64,000 nt of DNA from Acidobacteriota bacterium. GTDB lineage: Bacteria > Acidobacteriota > Vicinamibacteria > Marinacidobacterales > Marinacidobacteraceae. Below are positions 1 through 9,900 of this stretch, piece by piece; within the stretch, counting starts at the first letter, position 1; the number at the start of each line of letters is the position of its first letter. The notes under the pieces are model-generated. The model was not told the origin of the DNA and made no database searches. It was given only the letters and a program-made list of their open reading frames with translations. Location: positions 1 through 64,000 of the forward strand of contig JAJEAO010000088.1 of NCBI GenBank assembly GCA_022822745.1, given 5' to 3'. Position numbers and translations under genes: made by a program.

Positions 1-152
1 ACACCGGGGAGACCCGGGAGGACGAGGCGATGAAGAAGATCCGGGAGATTCTGGAGTTTCCGGTGGCGGTGGGCGTGGACTGGGCGCGGGATGCCGTGCA
101 GGTGTGCGTGCTGGTGGCCGGGAGCCAGAGGGAGTGGCAGCAGCGTGCGTAA
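1..152 (+). CDS. C-terminal end of an unidentified protein (5' cut by window edge)
   Basis: An open frame enters from the left edge (codons in phase with base 3) and ends with TAA at 150-152. The visible 49 residues start TGETREDEAMKKIREILEF and end REWQQRA. A central hydrophobic strand (FPVAVGVDW, then VCVLVAG) follows a charged helix, which looks like the last alpha/beta unit of a cytosolic domain. An ATG exists at base 30, but the open frame and charged residues before it suggest it is internal. The symporter gene follows 18 bases later on the same strand. I do not recognise the family. Confidence 0.5.
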   Translation, partial: TGETREDEAMKKIREILEFPVAVGVDWARDAVQVCVLVAGSQREWQQRA

Positions 153-170
153 CGCCGTGAGAGCGATCCC

Positions 171-1595
171 GTGATCCCGGCCGCGCTGCTGCTGCTGACC
201 CTCGCCGTCGGTCTCCTCGCCATGCGGCGCACCCGCACGGCGGCCGATTACTTCGTCGCCGGACGCCGACTCGGCCCGGTCCGGGCCGGGCTCGCGGTGG
301 CGGCTTCGGCGTTCAGCGGATTCGTATTCCTCGGCGGGCCCGGGCTCACCGGCCAGATCGGCTTCGGTTCGCTGTTCATCGTCCTGCCGGCCGGATTCAC
401 CGCAGCTCTCCTGGTGCGCACCGTCGGCCGGCGGCTGGTCCTGATCGCGGAGGCGTCCGGGGCCGAAACCCTTCCCCAGGCGCTTCGCTTCCGGTTCGGG
501 GGCCGCACGCCGGCGGCGCTTTCCGCCGGCGTCATCCTGCTCGGAAGCGTGATCTACCTCGGAGTTCAGCTCGCCGCCCTCGCCCGGGCCGCCGCCACCG
601 CGTTCCCCGGTCTGGACCTGACCGCCGCCCTCCTCGCCGGTCTTTTCCTGCTTCTCGCCTATTCGCTCGCCGGCGGCATGGTGGCCTCGGTGAACACCGA
701 TGTGCTCCAGGGGATCGTGATGGCGGTCGCGGCGACGGCGGCCTTCGCCTGGGCCCTGTCGAGCGCGGGCGGCCTTGCGGGACTCGCCGCGACCGTCGCC
801 CCGGAGCGACTCGATCCCCTCGGCGTACTCGACCCGGGCACCGCCTTCGGGTTCCTGCTCCTGTTTTCGGTCGGCGTCCTGGGCCAGCCCCATATGCTCC
901 ACAAATTCCTGATGCTGAGGAGCCCCGAGGCGCTGCGCGCCATGCCGGCGGTCATCGCCGGCGCCCAGGGCCTCAGCCTCCTCGTCTGGATCGGGCTCGG
1001 CGCCGCTGCCCTGACCCACGCCGGACGTCTCGATCTCGCCCACCCCGACGACGCCGCGCTCGCGATCCTGTCCCTCCCGGAGGCGCCGGCGATGCTGGCG
1101 GGCCTCGTCAGCGCCGCGGTGCTCGCCGCGATTCTCTCCACGAGCGATGCGTTCCTGAACCTCGGCGCCGCGGTCCTGGTGCGGGATCTCCCGGCCGCGC
1201 TCGGACGCCGGACGCCCTCGCTCGAAGGGCTCCGCGCCGCCCGCGGGGCCTCCGTCCTCGTTGGGCTCGCCGCGCTCGGGATCGCCGGCGCGCACCTCGC
1301 CGGCGGCGGGATGATCGTCTGGCTGGGCACGATGGGCTTCGCCGTCTTCGCCGTGGGCCTGGCCCCTGCGCTCACCCTCGGGCTCTCGTGGGAGCGCGTG
1401 GGTGGCCGCGCGGTCGCCCTCGCCATCGTCCTCGGGCTCGCCGCCCTCTTCCTGCTGGAAGCGGTCCCCGGGCTGGTCGCCGGACCGCCCGCCGCCGCCG
1501 CGCTCGGCATCGGCTTCGCCGCGTTGCTCCTCGGAGCACTCCTCTTCCCTTCCGGACCGCTGCCCGAGCCGGTCCGCCTCTCGCTCAGGCTGTGA
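171..1595 (+). CDS. Sodium:solute symporter (SSS family) permease
   Basis: Inner-membrane transporter of the sodium/solute symporter family (PutP/PanF type), expected to import a small organic solute with Na+. The 474-aa protein starts with GTG and is almost wholly hydrophobic, with about 13 membrane segments. Family features include the early TM1-loop-TM2 region ending SGFVFLGGPG, a GQPHMLHKFLML segment matching the GQPH motif of PutP relatives, and SAAVLAAILSTSDAFL, which fits the Ser/Thr-rich helix carrying Na2-site residues. The substrate cannot be read from sequence. Its stop overlaps the ddl start (TGATG), so the two are probably co-transcribed, though no functional link is obvious. The length is normal for the family. 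Confidence 0.88.
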   Translation: MIPAALLLLTLAVGLLAMRRTRTAADYFVAGRRLGPVRAGLAVAASAFSGFVFLGGPGLTGQIGFGSLFIVLPAGFTAALLVRTVGRRLVLIAEASGAETLPQALRFRFGGRTPAALSAGVILLGSVIYLGVQLAALARAAATAFPGLDLTAALLAGLFLLLAYSLAGGMVASVNTDVLQGIVMAVAATAAFAWALSSAGGLAGLAATVAPERLDPLGVLDPGTAFGFLLLFSVGVLGQPHMLHKFLMLRSPEALRAMPAVIAGAQGLSLLVWIGLGAAALTHAGRLDLAHPDDAALAILSLPEAPAMLAGLVSAAVLAAILSTSDAFLNLGAAVLVRDLPAALGRRTPSLEGLRAARGASVLVGLAALGIAGAHLAGGGMIVWLGTMGFAVFAVGLAPALTLGLSWERVGGRAVALAIVLGLAALFLLEAVPGLVAGPPAAAALGIGFAALLLGALLFPSGPLPEPVRLSLRL

Positions 1596-2650
1596 TGACC
1601 CGATCCCCGATCCCCCCTCTCCGGGTCGCCCTGATCACGGGCGGCACGACGCCCGAACGGGATGTTGCGCTCGCCGGCGCCGGAGAGGTCGTGCGCGCGC
1701 TCCGGGCCTCCGGACACGAAGTGACCGCGGTGGACACGGTGTACGGCGAACTCGGGCCCGACCGGGAAGGCAACGCGCTCGCGCTCCGCGTGGGGCATCG
1801 CCCGCCGCGGGAATCCGAACTCGCCCGCCTCCGTCGGATGGAGGATCTCCCCGGCCTGCTGCGGCTCCCGGCGATCCGGAGCGCGGATGTCTGTTTCCTC
1901 GTCCTCCACGGGCTCGACGGCGAAGGCGGGCGGGTCCAGGCCGTCCTCGACCTGGGAGGCCGGACGTACACCGGGAGCGGCATGCTCGCGAGCGCGCTCG
2001 CCATGGAAAAAAAGGCGGCGAAGCGGGTGCTCCTCGGCGCCGGGATCCCGACCGCGCCCTTCGTGGTCTGCGACCGCGACGACCCGGACCCGTGGCGCGC
2101 CGAAATCGAGGCCCTCGGGCTGCCGGTCATCGTCAAGCCCTCGCGGGTCGGCTCCTCGGTGGGTCTCACGCGCGCCGAGTCCCATGAGGACATTCGGCCG
2201 GCGGTGGCGAAGGCGCGCCGCCACGACCGACTCGTCCTCATCGAGGAGATGCTTCCCGGCCGCGAGTTCACCGTCGGAATCGTCGGCTCCGACGAGGAAG
2301 GGCCGCAGGCGCTCGGCGTCGGGGAGATCGTGGCCCACGGCGGGCTCTTCGACTACCACGCCAAGTACACCCCGGGGCTCGCGGACGAGATCTTCCCCGC
2401 GGACATCCCGAAATCCCTGGAACGGCGGCTCGGCGAGCTCGGCGTCGCCACCCATCGGGCTCTGCAGCTACGGGACTTCTCCCGCGTGGACTTCCGTCTC
2501 GACGCGGCCGGGGAACCCGCCGTACTCGAAGCGAACACGCTCCCGGGCATGACGACGCGAAGCCTCCTGCCGCAGTCGGCGGCATCCGTGGGGATCTGCT
2601 TCCCGGATTTCTGCGACCGGATCGCGCGACTGGCTGCCGACCGGCGGTGA
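1595..2650 (+). CDS. ddl: D-alanine--D-alanine ligase (ATP-grasp)
   Basis: Cytosolic ligase making D-alanyl-D-alanine for peptidoglycan precursors. It has 351 aa, beginning at the ATG that overlaps the symporter stop by one base. The N-terminal domain starts RVALITGGTTPERDVALAGA, the usual Ddl substrate loop. The ATP-grasp part shows KKAAKRVLLGAGIPTAPF, VIVKPSRVGSSVGLT and VLIEEMLPGREFTVGI. The C-terminal EANTLPGMTTRSLLPQSA carries the Mg-binding Glu-Asn pair and the final loop. Here GGTTPER replaces the more common GGxSxEH, so a less typical Ddl-like ATP-grasp ligase is possible. The start was chosen by overlap and by the Ddl N-terminus; an ATG further upstream in frame lies inside the symporter gene. 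Confidence 0.88.
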   Translation: MTRSPIPPLRVALITGGTTPERDVALAGAGEVVRALRASGHEVTAVDTVYGELGPDREGNALALRVGHRPPRESELARLRRMEDLPGLLRLPAIRSADVCFLVLHGLDGEGGRVQAVLDLGGRTYTGSGMLASALAMEKKAAKRVLLGAGIPTAPFVVCDRDDPDPWRAEIEALGLPVIVKPSRVGSSVGLTRAESHEDIRPAVAKARRHDRLVLIEEMLPGREFTVGIVGSDEEGPQALGVGEIVAHGGLFDYHAKYTPGLADEIFPADIPKSLERRLGELGVATHRALQLRDFSRVDFRLDAAGEPAVLEANTLPGMTTRSLLPQSAASVGICFPDFCDRIARLAADRR

Positions 2651-2900
2651 ACGCGATCGCCCGGTTCGGCGCGCCGATTTCGAGGTGCTTTCCGGCCCCA
2701 TCCCTTCGCCGCCGGACCGGCCCCTCCTCGACCCGCACGTCGTCTCCACCTGGATGAACGGCCAGCAGATTGCCAGCGCCGCCGAGTCATGACGCGATCC
2801 GTCACGGCGCGACGCCACACTCCTCAGCTGCCCCTTCCCGAACCCCACGTTTCCGAGGGATGAGGCCACTTCGACCCGCCAGCCCCCTCGCCGACGCCCG

Positions 2901-3869
2901 ATGAACGACGCCACGACCCCGCCGACCGGGATCTACGGCGTCGCGCCTCCCGGGGTCCAGGCGACCCGTGACCGCGGGGATGCGCCGGCGCTCTCGTGTC
3001 CGCTGTTCGAGGACGAAGGCGCCTTCCGGGCGCATCGCTCCGACGCGCCCGAACGGCCGAAGCGGCTCGCCTTCGCGGGCGCGGTGATGCGCACCGACGC
3101 GCAACTGACGCGCACTGGCGACGACGGCGAGGCGACGACCGGACTCGCCGGGAGCGTGGCGGCGGGAGCCGTCCTCGTCGCCGCTGGACAGGAGGCCCAG
3201 GTCGCCCGCACCACGGTCCGCCGGGTCATGATCTCCGGGGGCTCCCCGCGGATGCGACTGCCGGACCAGGCGGGGGGTTGGCGCTGGAGCGCGCTCGCCG
3301 CCGGGAGGCGCAATCGGCGGGCGCCGCGGCAGCGGCTTCAGTCGCTCATGCGGAGCGAGCTCGCCGGGGTGGCCGAGCGGTTATGCGCCGAGGGCTGGCT
3401 CACGCTCCTCGATGGACCGCTCCACGGGATCCGCGGTCGGCGAGGCCTGCCCGTCGTCGGCTACGTGAAGTCCCATCCGCGCCGGCTGCTCGACCCCGGG
3501 TCGTGGGCGCGAGTCCCCGGGCTCGCCGTGGGGGAGCGTTCAGGCCTTTTCGCCATCGGCGGGGAGCGCTTCGCCGCCTTTCTCCGGATGGCGGCGCCGG
3601 GTCCCTGGGGGAACGCGTGGTCCGGGATCGCACGCATCGAGGTGTCCGCCGCGATCGGCGAGCGGAAGGCCGCCGCGACCGCGGATCGCGTCCAGGCCTG
3701 TCTCCCCCGTTTCGCCTCCGGCCAGCCGGAAACCACGCGGGCCGCGGTCGCGCTGAGGCCGATCGCGGGTCTGAAGCGGCAGCTCCGTCACCTGCAGGGC
3801 GAACCCCGACTCGCGCTGCGGGCGGTGCGGGACGCCGTCACCGAACACAACCGGGAGGCATCCGCTTGA
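2901..3869 (+). CDS. nurA: NurA-like nuclease domain protein, partner of HerA
   Basis: NurA is a 5'-3' nuclease that works as a ring complex with the HerA translocase in DNA-end resection. This 322-aa protein shows the C-terminal signatures of bacterial NurA: LLDGPLHGIRG near residue 170, VGYVKSH, the SGLFAIGGERFAAFLRM strand, ARIEVSA, LPRFASG and RPIAGLKRQLRH. The first motif usually reads VDG with a catalytic Asp, but here the matching place reads FAGAVMRTDA. The conserved His expected after LPRFAS is also not obvious. It may therefore be catalytically altered, judged from family memory and not from a computed alignment. The stop overlaps the herA start by 4 bases. The upstream 250 bases show no clear promoter. 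Confidence 0.75.
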   Translation: MNDATTPPTGIYGVAPPGVQATRDRGDAPALSCPLFEDEGAFRAHRSDAPERPKRLAFAGAVMRTDAQLTRTGDDGEATTGLAGSVAAGAVLVAAGQEAQVARTTVRRVMISGGSPRMRLPDQAGGWRWSALAAGRRNRRAPRQRLQSLMRSELAGVAERLCAEGWLTLLDGPLHGIRGRRGLPVVGYVKSHPRRLLDPGSWARVPGLAVGERSGLFAIGGERFAAFLRMAAPGPWGNAWSGIARIEVSAAIGERKAAATADRVQACLPRFASGQPETTRAAVALRPIAGLKRQLRHLQGEPRLALRAVRDAVTEHNREASA

Positions 3870-5674
3870 CTTCGACCCCGACGCGGATCGGGCTGGTGGA
3901 CGGCTCGGTCGCAAGCGACTCCCGCATCTTCCACATCGTGCTCGATCCGGACGTGGATGTTCAGCTCGACGAGCTGCTCTGCGTGACGACCGAAACAGCC
4001 GATTCGGGCGCGGTGACCCACTACGGCGTCGTCACCGAGCTGAGGTCGCGCTTCGAAGGCGCCGATCTCCCCTCCGACACGAGCCGGGTGGTCGAGCAGA
4101 CCCTGCCGGCGGTGCTCGTTCGCCGCGCCGAGATCCGGGTGCTCCGGGTCGTGCCCGAGGTGTTCATCCCTCCGCGGCCAGGGGCGCCGGCGATGCGCGC
4201 CGAGGGCGAGCACCGCGCCCGGGCGCTGTTCGAGGACGTGATGACGCGGGGCCGGCTGCCGGTCGGGCTGGACCTCGGTGGCGAACCGGTCCACGCCGAC
4301 ATGCGGTTCGTGGATGGCCGCTCCGGCGGACATGTCTCGATCTCGGGGATCTCCGGCGTCGCTACGAAGACCTCCTACGCCCTCTTCCTGCTCTACCAGC
4401 TCCTCGAAACCGACCAGGGGATGGATCTCCTCGGCGGACGCTCCGAGCGGGAGAACGTGCGGGTTCTCATCTTCAACACGAAGGGAGAGGATCTGCTCCA
4501 TCTCGACCGGCCGAACCGCGAGTTCGCCCGGCGGCCGGAGGACCGGGCGCGGTGGGAGGCGCTCGGGGTCGCGACGCCGGGGCCGTTCCGCTCGGTGCGG
4601 TTGTACGCGCCGCGCGGCTCGGAGGCGAACGTCGCGAACGTCCGGTCGCGCGCCGCCGGCGATGTGGCGGCCTACGGCTGGACGCCGCAGCGGTTCATCC
4701 GCGAGCAGCTCCTGCAGTTCTGCGTCAGCGCCGGGGACGAACGTTCGACTCAGGTCGGCCTGGTGGAGCAACTGATCCGCGTCCAGCTCCTCCGTCGCCT
4801 CGCGCGACCGGAGGGCGACGATTCGGGCGCGGCGCTCATCCTCGAAGATCCGCCGGCGGGGGTGGGGACCGATCCGGATCAACTGGCGCGTCGCGAGCCG
4901 CAGTCGGCGCCCGCTTCCGCCGGGCGGATCGTCGGCGACTTCGGAGGACTGATCTCGCTCCTCGAGGAGGTCGCCGATGACAAGGCGCTGGCGAAGGAGT
5001 GGTACGGCCGGGCCACCGCCGGCACCCGCAACGCATTCCTCCGCCGCCTGTGGAAGCTGCGGCCGCGGCTCGGTCCGCTGATCGGACGGGATCTGACCCC
5101 GGTCTCGGCGGAGAACGGCCGCATCCACGTCGTGGACATCTCCCGGCTCCACGACGACGCGCAGCGCTTCGTCGTCGGCGCCCTCCTCGCCGAGGTCTGG
5201 GAGACGAAACAGGGGACCGGTCGCACCCCCCTGCGCTTCGTGCTGCTGGATGAACTCAACAAGTACGCCCCCGCCACCGGCTACTCGCCGCTCAAGGAGC
5301 TGCTCGTGGACATCGCCGAGCGGGGCCGATCCCTCGGGGTTCTGCTTGTCGGGGCGCAGCAGGCAGCTTCGGCCGTGACGCCCGCGCTTCCGCGGAACGC
5401 CTCGCTGAAGGTCGTCGGCCGGCTCGACGCCAGCGAGTCGGACTCCTACCGGTTCCTGTCCCCGGGACTGCGGCAGCGCGCCACGCGGCTCATGCCCGGG
5501 ACGATGGTCGTCTCGCAGCCGGTCGTCCCCGAGCCGATCCCGATCCGCTTCCCGTTCCCGCCCTTCGCGACGAACCCCGACGAAGCGGCTCGGGATGTCG
5601 AGGCCGAGAAGACCGAGACCGAGCGCATCCTGCGCAACGTGCGCTCCTACGGCGGGCTGGAGGACATCCTGTGA
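3866..5674 (+). CDS. herA: HerA-type DNA translocase ATPase
   Basis: Hexameric HerA/FtsK-superfamily motor predicted to pump DNA through the NurA ring. The 602-aa protein starts at TTG in the overlap TTGA with the nurA stop; no better start lies nearby, and the N-terminus RIGLVDGSVASDSRIFHI fits the HerA beta-barrel (HAS) domain. The P-loop is the variant GISGVATKTS (about residues 161-170), in which the usual GKT is TKT, a form I recall from bacterial HerA proteins. Walker B is FVLLDELNKYAP (about 457), followed by IAERGRSLGVLLVGAQQAAS with sensor and arginine-finger-like residues. It is coupled to nurA upstream and sbcD downstream by 4-base overlaps. HerA proteins are also found in phage-defence pairs, so a defence role is possible. 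Confidence 0.9.
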   Translation: MTSTPTRIGLVDGSVASDSRIFHIVLDPDVDVQLDELLCVTTETADSGAVTHYGVVTELRSRFEGADLPSDTSRVVEQTLPAVLVRRAEIRVLRVVPEVFIPPRPGAPAMRAEGEHRARALFEDVMTRGRLPVGLDLGGEPVHADMRFVDGRSGGHVSISGISGVATKTSYALFLLYQLLETDQGMDLLGGRSERENVRVLIFNTKGEDLLHLDRPNREFARRPEDRARWEALGVATPGPFRSVRLYAPRGSEANVANVRSRAAGDVAAYGWTPQRFIREQLLQFCVSAGDERSTQVGLVEQLIRVQLLRRLARPEGDDSGAALILEDPPAGVGTDPDQLARREPQSAPASAGRIVGDFGGLISLLEEVADDKALAKEWYGRATAGTRNAFLRRLWKLRPRLGPLIGRDLTPVSAENGRIHVVDISRLHDDAQRFVVGALLAEVWETKQGTGRTPLRFVLLDELNKYAPATGYSPLKELLVDIAERGRSLGVLLVGAQQAASAVTPALPRNASLKVVGRLDASESDSYRFLSPGLRQRATRLMPGTMVVSQPVVPEPIPIRFPFPPFATNPDEAARDVEAEKTETERILRNVRSYGGLEDIL

Positions 5675-6909
5675 AGCTGCTCCACACCTCGGACTGGCAC
5701 CTCGGCGCCCGGCTCGGCCGGGTGGAACGGGCGCCGGACCACCGGGCGGCGCTTCGCGGGCTGCTCCGGATCGCCGACGAGGAGCAGCCCGATCTGATCC
5801 TCCATACCGGGGATCTCTTCGACGCCTACCGGCCGCCATACGGCGCCCTCGAACTCGGCATCGTCGCTCTCGGTCGCCTGTCGCGGATCGCCCCGACCGT
5901 GGTGCTGTGCGGAAACCACGATTCCCCGCGGCTGCTCGGCGTGCTCGACCACCTCGCCGGCGCGCAGTCGCCGAAACGGCTGTGGTTTCTCACCCGGCCG
6001 GCCGTCTGGAGCCAGCCAGGCCATCCGGCGGTCGTCGCCTGCGTCCCCTTCCTCCGACCGGGCGCGATCGCGAACTACGCGACCGACGACCCGTCGCAGT
6101 TCGAGGGCAACTACGCCGACGGCATCCGGCTTCTGAACCATCGGCAGCTCGATCTGGCCCGCGAGGCGGCGGGATCGCGCGGCATCGTCCTCTACGCCGC
6201 CCATCTCCACGTCCACGGGGCCCGGCCCGGCCGGTCGGAGAAGCGCATGACCGTGGGCGACGACTACGCGACGCACCTCGACGGACTCCAGCGTGCGCTC
6301 TACTGCGCTTTCGGCCACATCCACGACCCGCAGCTCCTCCCCGGCGGCATCACCCGGGGACGCTACGCCGGCTCGCTGATCCCGCTCGATTTCGGCGAGA
6401 GCCGCCAGACGAAACAGGCGGTCGTCGTCGAGGTCGCCGAGGAAGTTCGCGTCGAGCCGCGGGAGCTCCCGGGCGGGCGGCCGCTCGTGGACTTCGACGG
6501 CACGCTCGACGAACTCGAGGCGCGCGCGGCGGACGGCGGGCTCGACGAGAGCATCCTGCGAGCCCGGGTGGTCTCCGACGAACCGGTGCCGGACCTGATG
6601 GACCGTCTCGCCGAATGGTCGCCGCGGTGCCACGTCTTCCATGTCGCCAACGCGGTTCGGAAGCAGGCGGTCAAGGCCGTCGCCACCCATCCCTCCGATG
6701 GGTCGGAGCCGCCGATCGAGGAGCTCTTCGAGGAATGGCGGACGACCCGGGGGGCCAGGATGGCGGCGCCTGCCGAGGCCGTTCGCAGCCTGTTCTCCGA
6801 GGCGCTCGGCGCCGCTGCCGGAGACGCGCCCGACTTCGGAACCGCCCGGCTGGCCGCCGAGGCGGACCGTGTCCTCGCCTCGCTCGCCGCCGCGCGGCGC
6901 CATCGCTGA
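5671..6909 (+). CDS. sbcD: Exonuclease subunit SbcD/Mre11
   Basis: Mn-dependent metallophosphatase-fold nuclease that pairs with SbcC to open hairpins and process double-strand ends. It has 412 aa with a GTG start in the overlap GTGA with herA. The metal-binding motifs appear in order: SDWHLG (D8, H10), HTGDLFD (about 45-50), CGNHDSP (about 80), HLHVHG (about 178) and FGHIHD (about 214). The capping domain follows. The C-terminal region from about 290 (MDRLAEWSPRCHVFHV onward) ends in an Ala-rich helical stretch and is expected to bind the SbcC coiled coil. The sbcC start is 3 bases after the stop, so the pair is translated together. Confidence 0.95.
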   Translation: MKLLHTSDWHLGARLGRVERAPDHRAALRGLLRIADEEQPDLILHTGDLFDAYRPPYGALELGIVALGRLSRIAPTVVLCGNHDSPRLLGVLDHLAGAQSPKRLWFLTRPAVWSQPGHPAVVACVPFLRPGAIANYATDDPSQFEGNYADGIRLLNHRQLDLAREAAGSRGIVLYAAHLHVHGARPGRSEKRMTVGDDYATHLDGLQRALYCAFGHIHDPQLLPGGITRGRYAGSLIPLDFGESRQTKQAVVVEVAEEVRVEPRELPGGRPLVDFDGTLDELEARAADGGLDESILRARVVSDEPVPDLMDRLAEWSPRCHVFHVANAVRKQAVKAVATHPSDGSEPPIEELFEEWRTTRGARMAAPAEAVRSLFSEALGAAAGDAPDFGTARLAAEADRVLASLAAARRHR

Positions 6910-6912
6910 GCC

Positions 6913-9900
6913 ATGCGCCCGCTCCACCTCAAGATCGAGGGACTGCGCTCCTTCCGCGCGCCGGTGACGCTCGACTTCGCCGGCCGCGACCACATCGCGA
7001 TCGTCGGCGACACCGGCGCCGGGAAGTCCTCCATCCTCGAGGCGATGACCTGGGCGCTCTACGGACGCACGACCTTCAGCGCGCAGGGCAAGCAGGAGCT
7101 GATGAACGACACATCGCGCGCGATGCGGGTCGTCCTCCGTTTCGGCCTCTCCGGCGAGACCTGGGAGATCGTCCGGGGCGCCCGCCGGAGCAAGGCGGGG
7201 AGAGTCGGCGCGGTGTGGGCGCAGCTCACCCGGATCGGCGAGGACGGCGAGCCGGAGGAGCGCATCGAGCAGGTTCGGCTGGTGAAGCAGCGGGTCGAAG
7301 CTCTGATCGGGCTCGACGGCGAAGCCTTCCTGCGGACCGTGATCCTCCCCCAGGGCCGATTCGCCCGCCTGCTCGTCGAAGACAAACCCGGCGCACGGAG
7401 CAAGATCCTGCGGCAGGTCTGGCGCACCGACGAGCTGGAGGCCGCGGGCCAGCGGGCCACCGAAGCGCTCCGCACCGCCGAGGCGATCCGCATCCGTCTC
7501 GAGCAGGAGGCGGACGCCAGCCCGGAGGACCCCGACGCGCACCTCGCCGAGCTGCGGCGGGCGCTCGAGGCGGCGAGAGCGCAGGTCGAGGTGACCGGCA
7601 GCGCCGCGTCGGAAGCCGAGGAGGCCGCAGACGCACTGGAGCGGGCGCAAGCGAAGGGGGCGACCGCGGCGGCAGTCCGCCGGCGACTCGGCTCGGTGGA
7701 TCTCGATGCGATCGCCACCGGACTCGCGCCGCTGGCCCGCCGAGCCGCCGATCTGGATCAGGAGGAGCGCGAACTCGATCGGGGCCGGGAGGCGCTCGAA
7801 GCCGAGCGCGACCGGATCCCGACCACGGATGGCCCCACCGTCCAGCAGGTCGCCACGGCGCTCTCGAAGCTCGACGGCCTCGGCCACTTCATCGAAGCCG
7901 CGGAGCGGGCGGCCGCCGAACTGCGGTCCGGCAGGAAGCGGGCTTCGGAGCAACGGGCGGCGGAGGCGGGTGTGGCGGCGAAGGCCGCCAGAGCCAGGAA
8001 GGCGAGCGAGGAACACGCGCCCGGCCGAGCCCCGCTCGAAAACGCTGCCCGGGAGGCGCGGAACCGCCGGAACGAGGTCGAGCGGCTCCACGCCGCGGCG
8101 GAAGATCGAAGCCTGGAGCTCCGGGGCGGCAGGCGCCGGCTCGACGGCCTCCAGCAGCAGGTGAGGCGCGCCGAGGCCGACTTCGCGGCTGCGGAAGAGC
8201 GCGCGGCTCGCGCGAAGCGGAAGGCGGACGAGGCCGACGAATGCCTCGCAGCCGCGCAGCGTTCGGACGCCGCCGCGCACGCCGCCCACGGACTCGCTCC
8301 CGGCGATTGCTGTCCGGTCTGCGAACGCGATCTCCCGGGTGGCTGGATCCCGCCGCCAGGAGAGGACATCGAGGCCGCAGCCGGACTCCTCCGGGAGGCC
8401 CGGCGCCTCGCGAGCGCCGGGGAGCGGCGACGGGAGAGGCTGCGCGGCGAACTCGGGGGCGCCCGGAACCAGGCTGCGGAGGCCAAGCTCTCCGCGACCG
8501 CGTTCACCACCCGTCTGGCGGAGGCGCGTCGCCGGCTCGCCGCGGTCGCCGGTGGGGATCCCGACGGCCCGCTGCCCGGACGGGATGTTCTCCTCGCTCC
8601 CCTGGACGAACAGCGGAAGCGGGCCGACAGCGCTCTCGCGGACCACAACCGCGTGGCTGAGGGACTCCTCCGGGAAGCAAGGGCGCGGGAGACCGAGGCA
8701 CAGCTCGCCCGCCAGGCCGTGGTGAGCGCCGACAGCGCGACGGCGAAGTCCCACCGATCCGCGATTCGCCATCGCGAGGCGCTCGCCGCCGCGATCGGGG
8801 CCATCCCCGGGGACTTCCGGCCGACGCTCGCCCTTCCTGCGGAACCGGCGGACTTGCGGGAAGTGGACCGGGCGCCGGTGGAGCAGACGCGGGAAGCCGC
8901 CCGGGCTCGACAGGCGGCGCTGAGGAAGCGGGAGCAGAAGCTCGCCCGTCTCGCGGCGCGGATCGCCGAGACCGAGCGCGGCCTGCGGAAGCTGGCCGAG
9001 CGGAGACGGAGCCAGATCATCGGGCCGCTCGTGGCGTTTCGGCGGCGGCTCGGACAGGACCGCGACGCCCTCGTCGCATCGGCCAGCCCGGTGGGGCTGG
9101 CGCGAGAGGTTCCCCATCCGGCCGGCGGCGAACCGCCGGCGCTCCTGGCCCATGCCCGCGACCTGGCGACGCTGCTCGAAGGAATCGAAAACGCCGCGAG
9201 CGCTCTCGCGGAGGAGGGCGCCCGGGAGGAGGCGATGGTTCGCGCCCGCGTCCGGGAGCTCGGCGAGCCGTCGGGCGATCCGGCTTCTCTCCTCGGGCGA
9301 GCCCGGCGACAGGCGGAGGAAGCGCGCCACCAGCAGCGCACGGCGCGGCGCGAGGTGGAGCGTTTCGCCGCGGTCGCCGACGATATCCGGCGACTCCGCG
9401 AGCTGCTCGACGAGGCGCAGCGGAGGGAGTGGGCGCTCCGAGACCTGTCGGAGGCGCTGAAACCGGGACGTTTCCTCAAGTGGCTGACGCTGCGGCGCTC
9501 GAAGGAACTTCTGATCCACGCCTCGAGGAAGCTCGGGGAGGTGAGCGGCGGACGCTACTCCTTCGTGGATCCGCAGGAGGTGGACGAGCGGTGGAGCGTT
9601 CTGGACAACGACTCGGGCGAGCCGCGCACCCCGGCGACGCTCTCGGGCGGGGAACAGTTCCTCGCCTCGCTCTCGCTCGCGCTCGGGATGGTCGAGATGA
9701 TGGAACGCACCGGAGGCAGGCTCGAGGCGCTCTTCCTCGACGAGGGCTTCGGGTCGCTCGACGCCCGGAGTCTCGACGCCGCGATCGCCGCCCTCGAAAC
9801 GGCGGCCGCGCATCGGATGGTCGCGGTGATCTCCCACATCCGGGCGGTGGCCGAGCAGGTGGACGATGTGCTGGCCGTGACCCGGGAGTCCACCGGGAGC

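Noticed and set aside
2651-2900. Possible short gene between ddl and nurA (ends ...NGQQIASAAES)
   Set aside because: No usable start, no recognisable domain, and only a short open stretch; likely non-coding or a decayed fragment.
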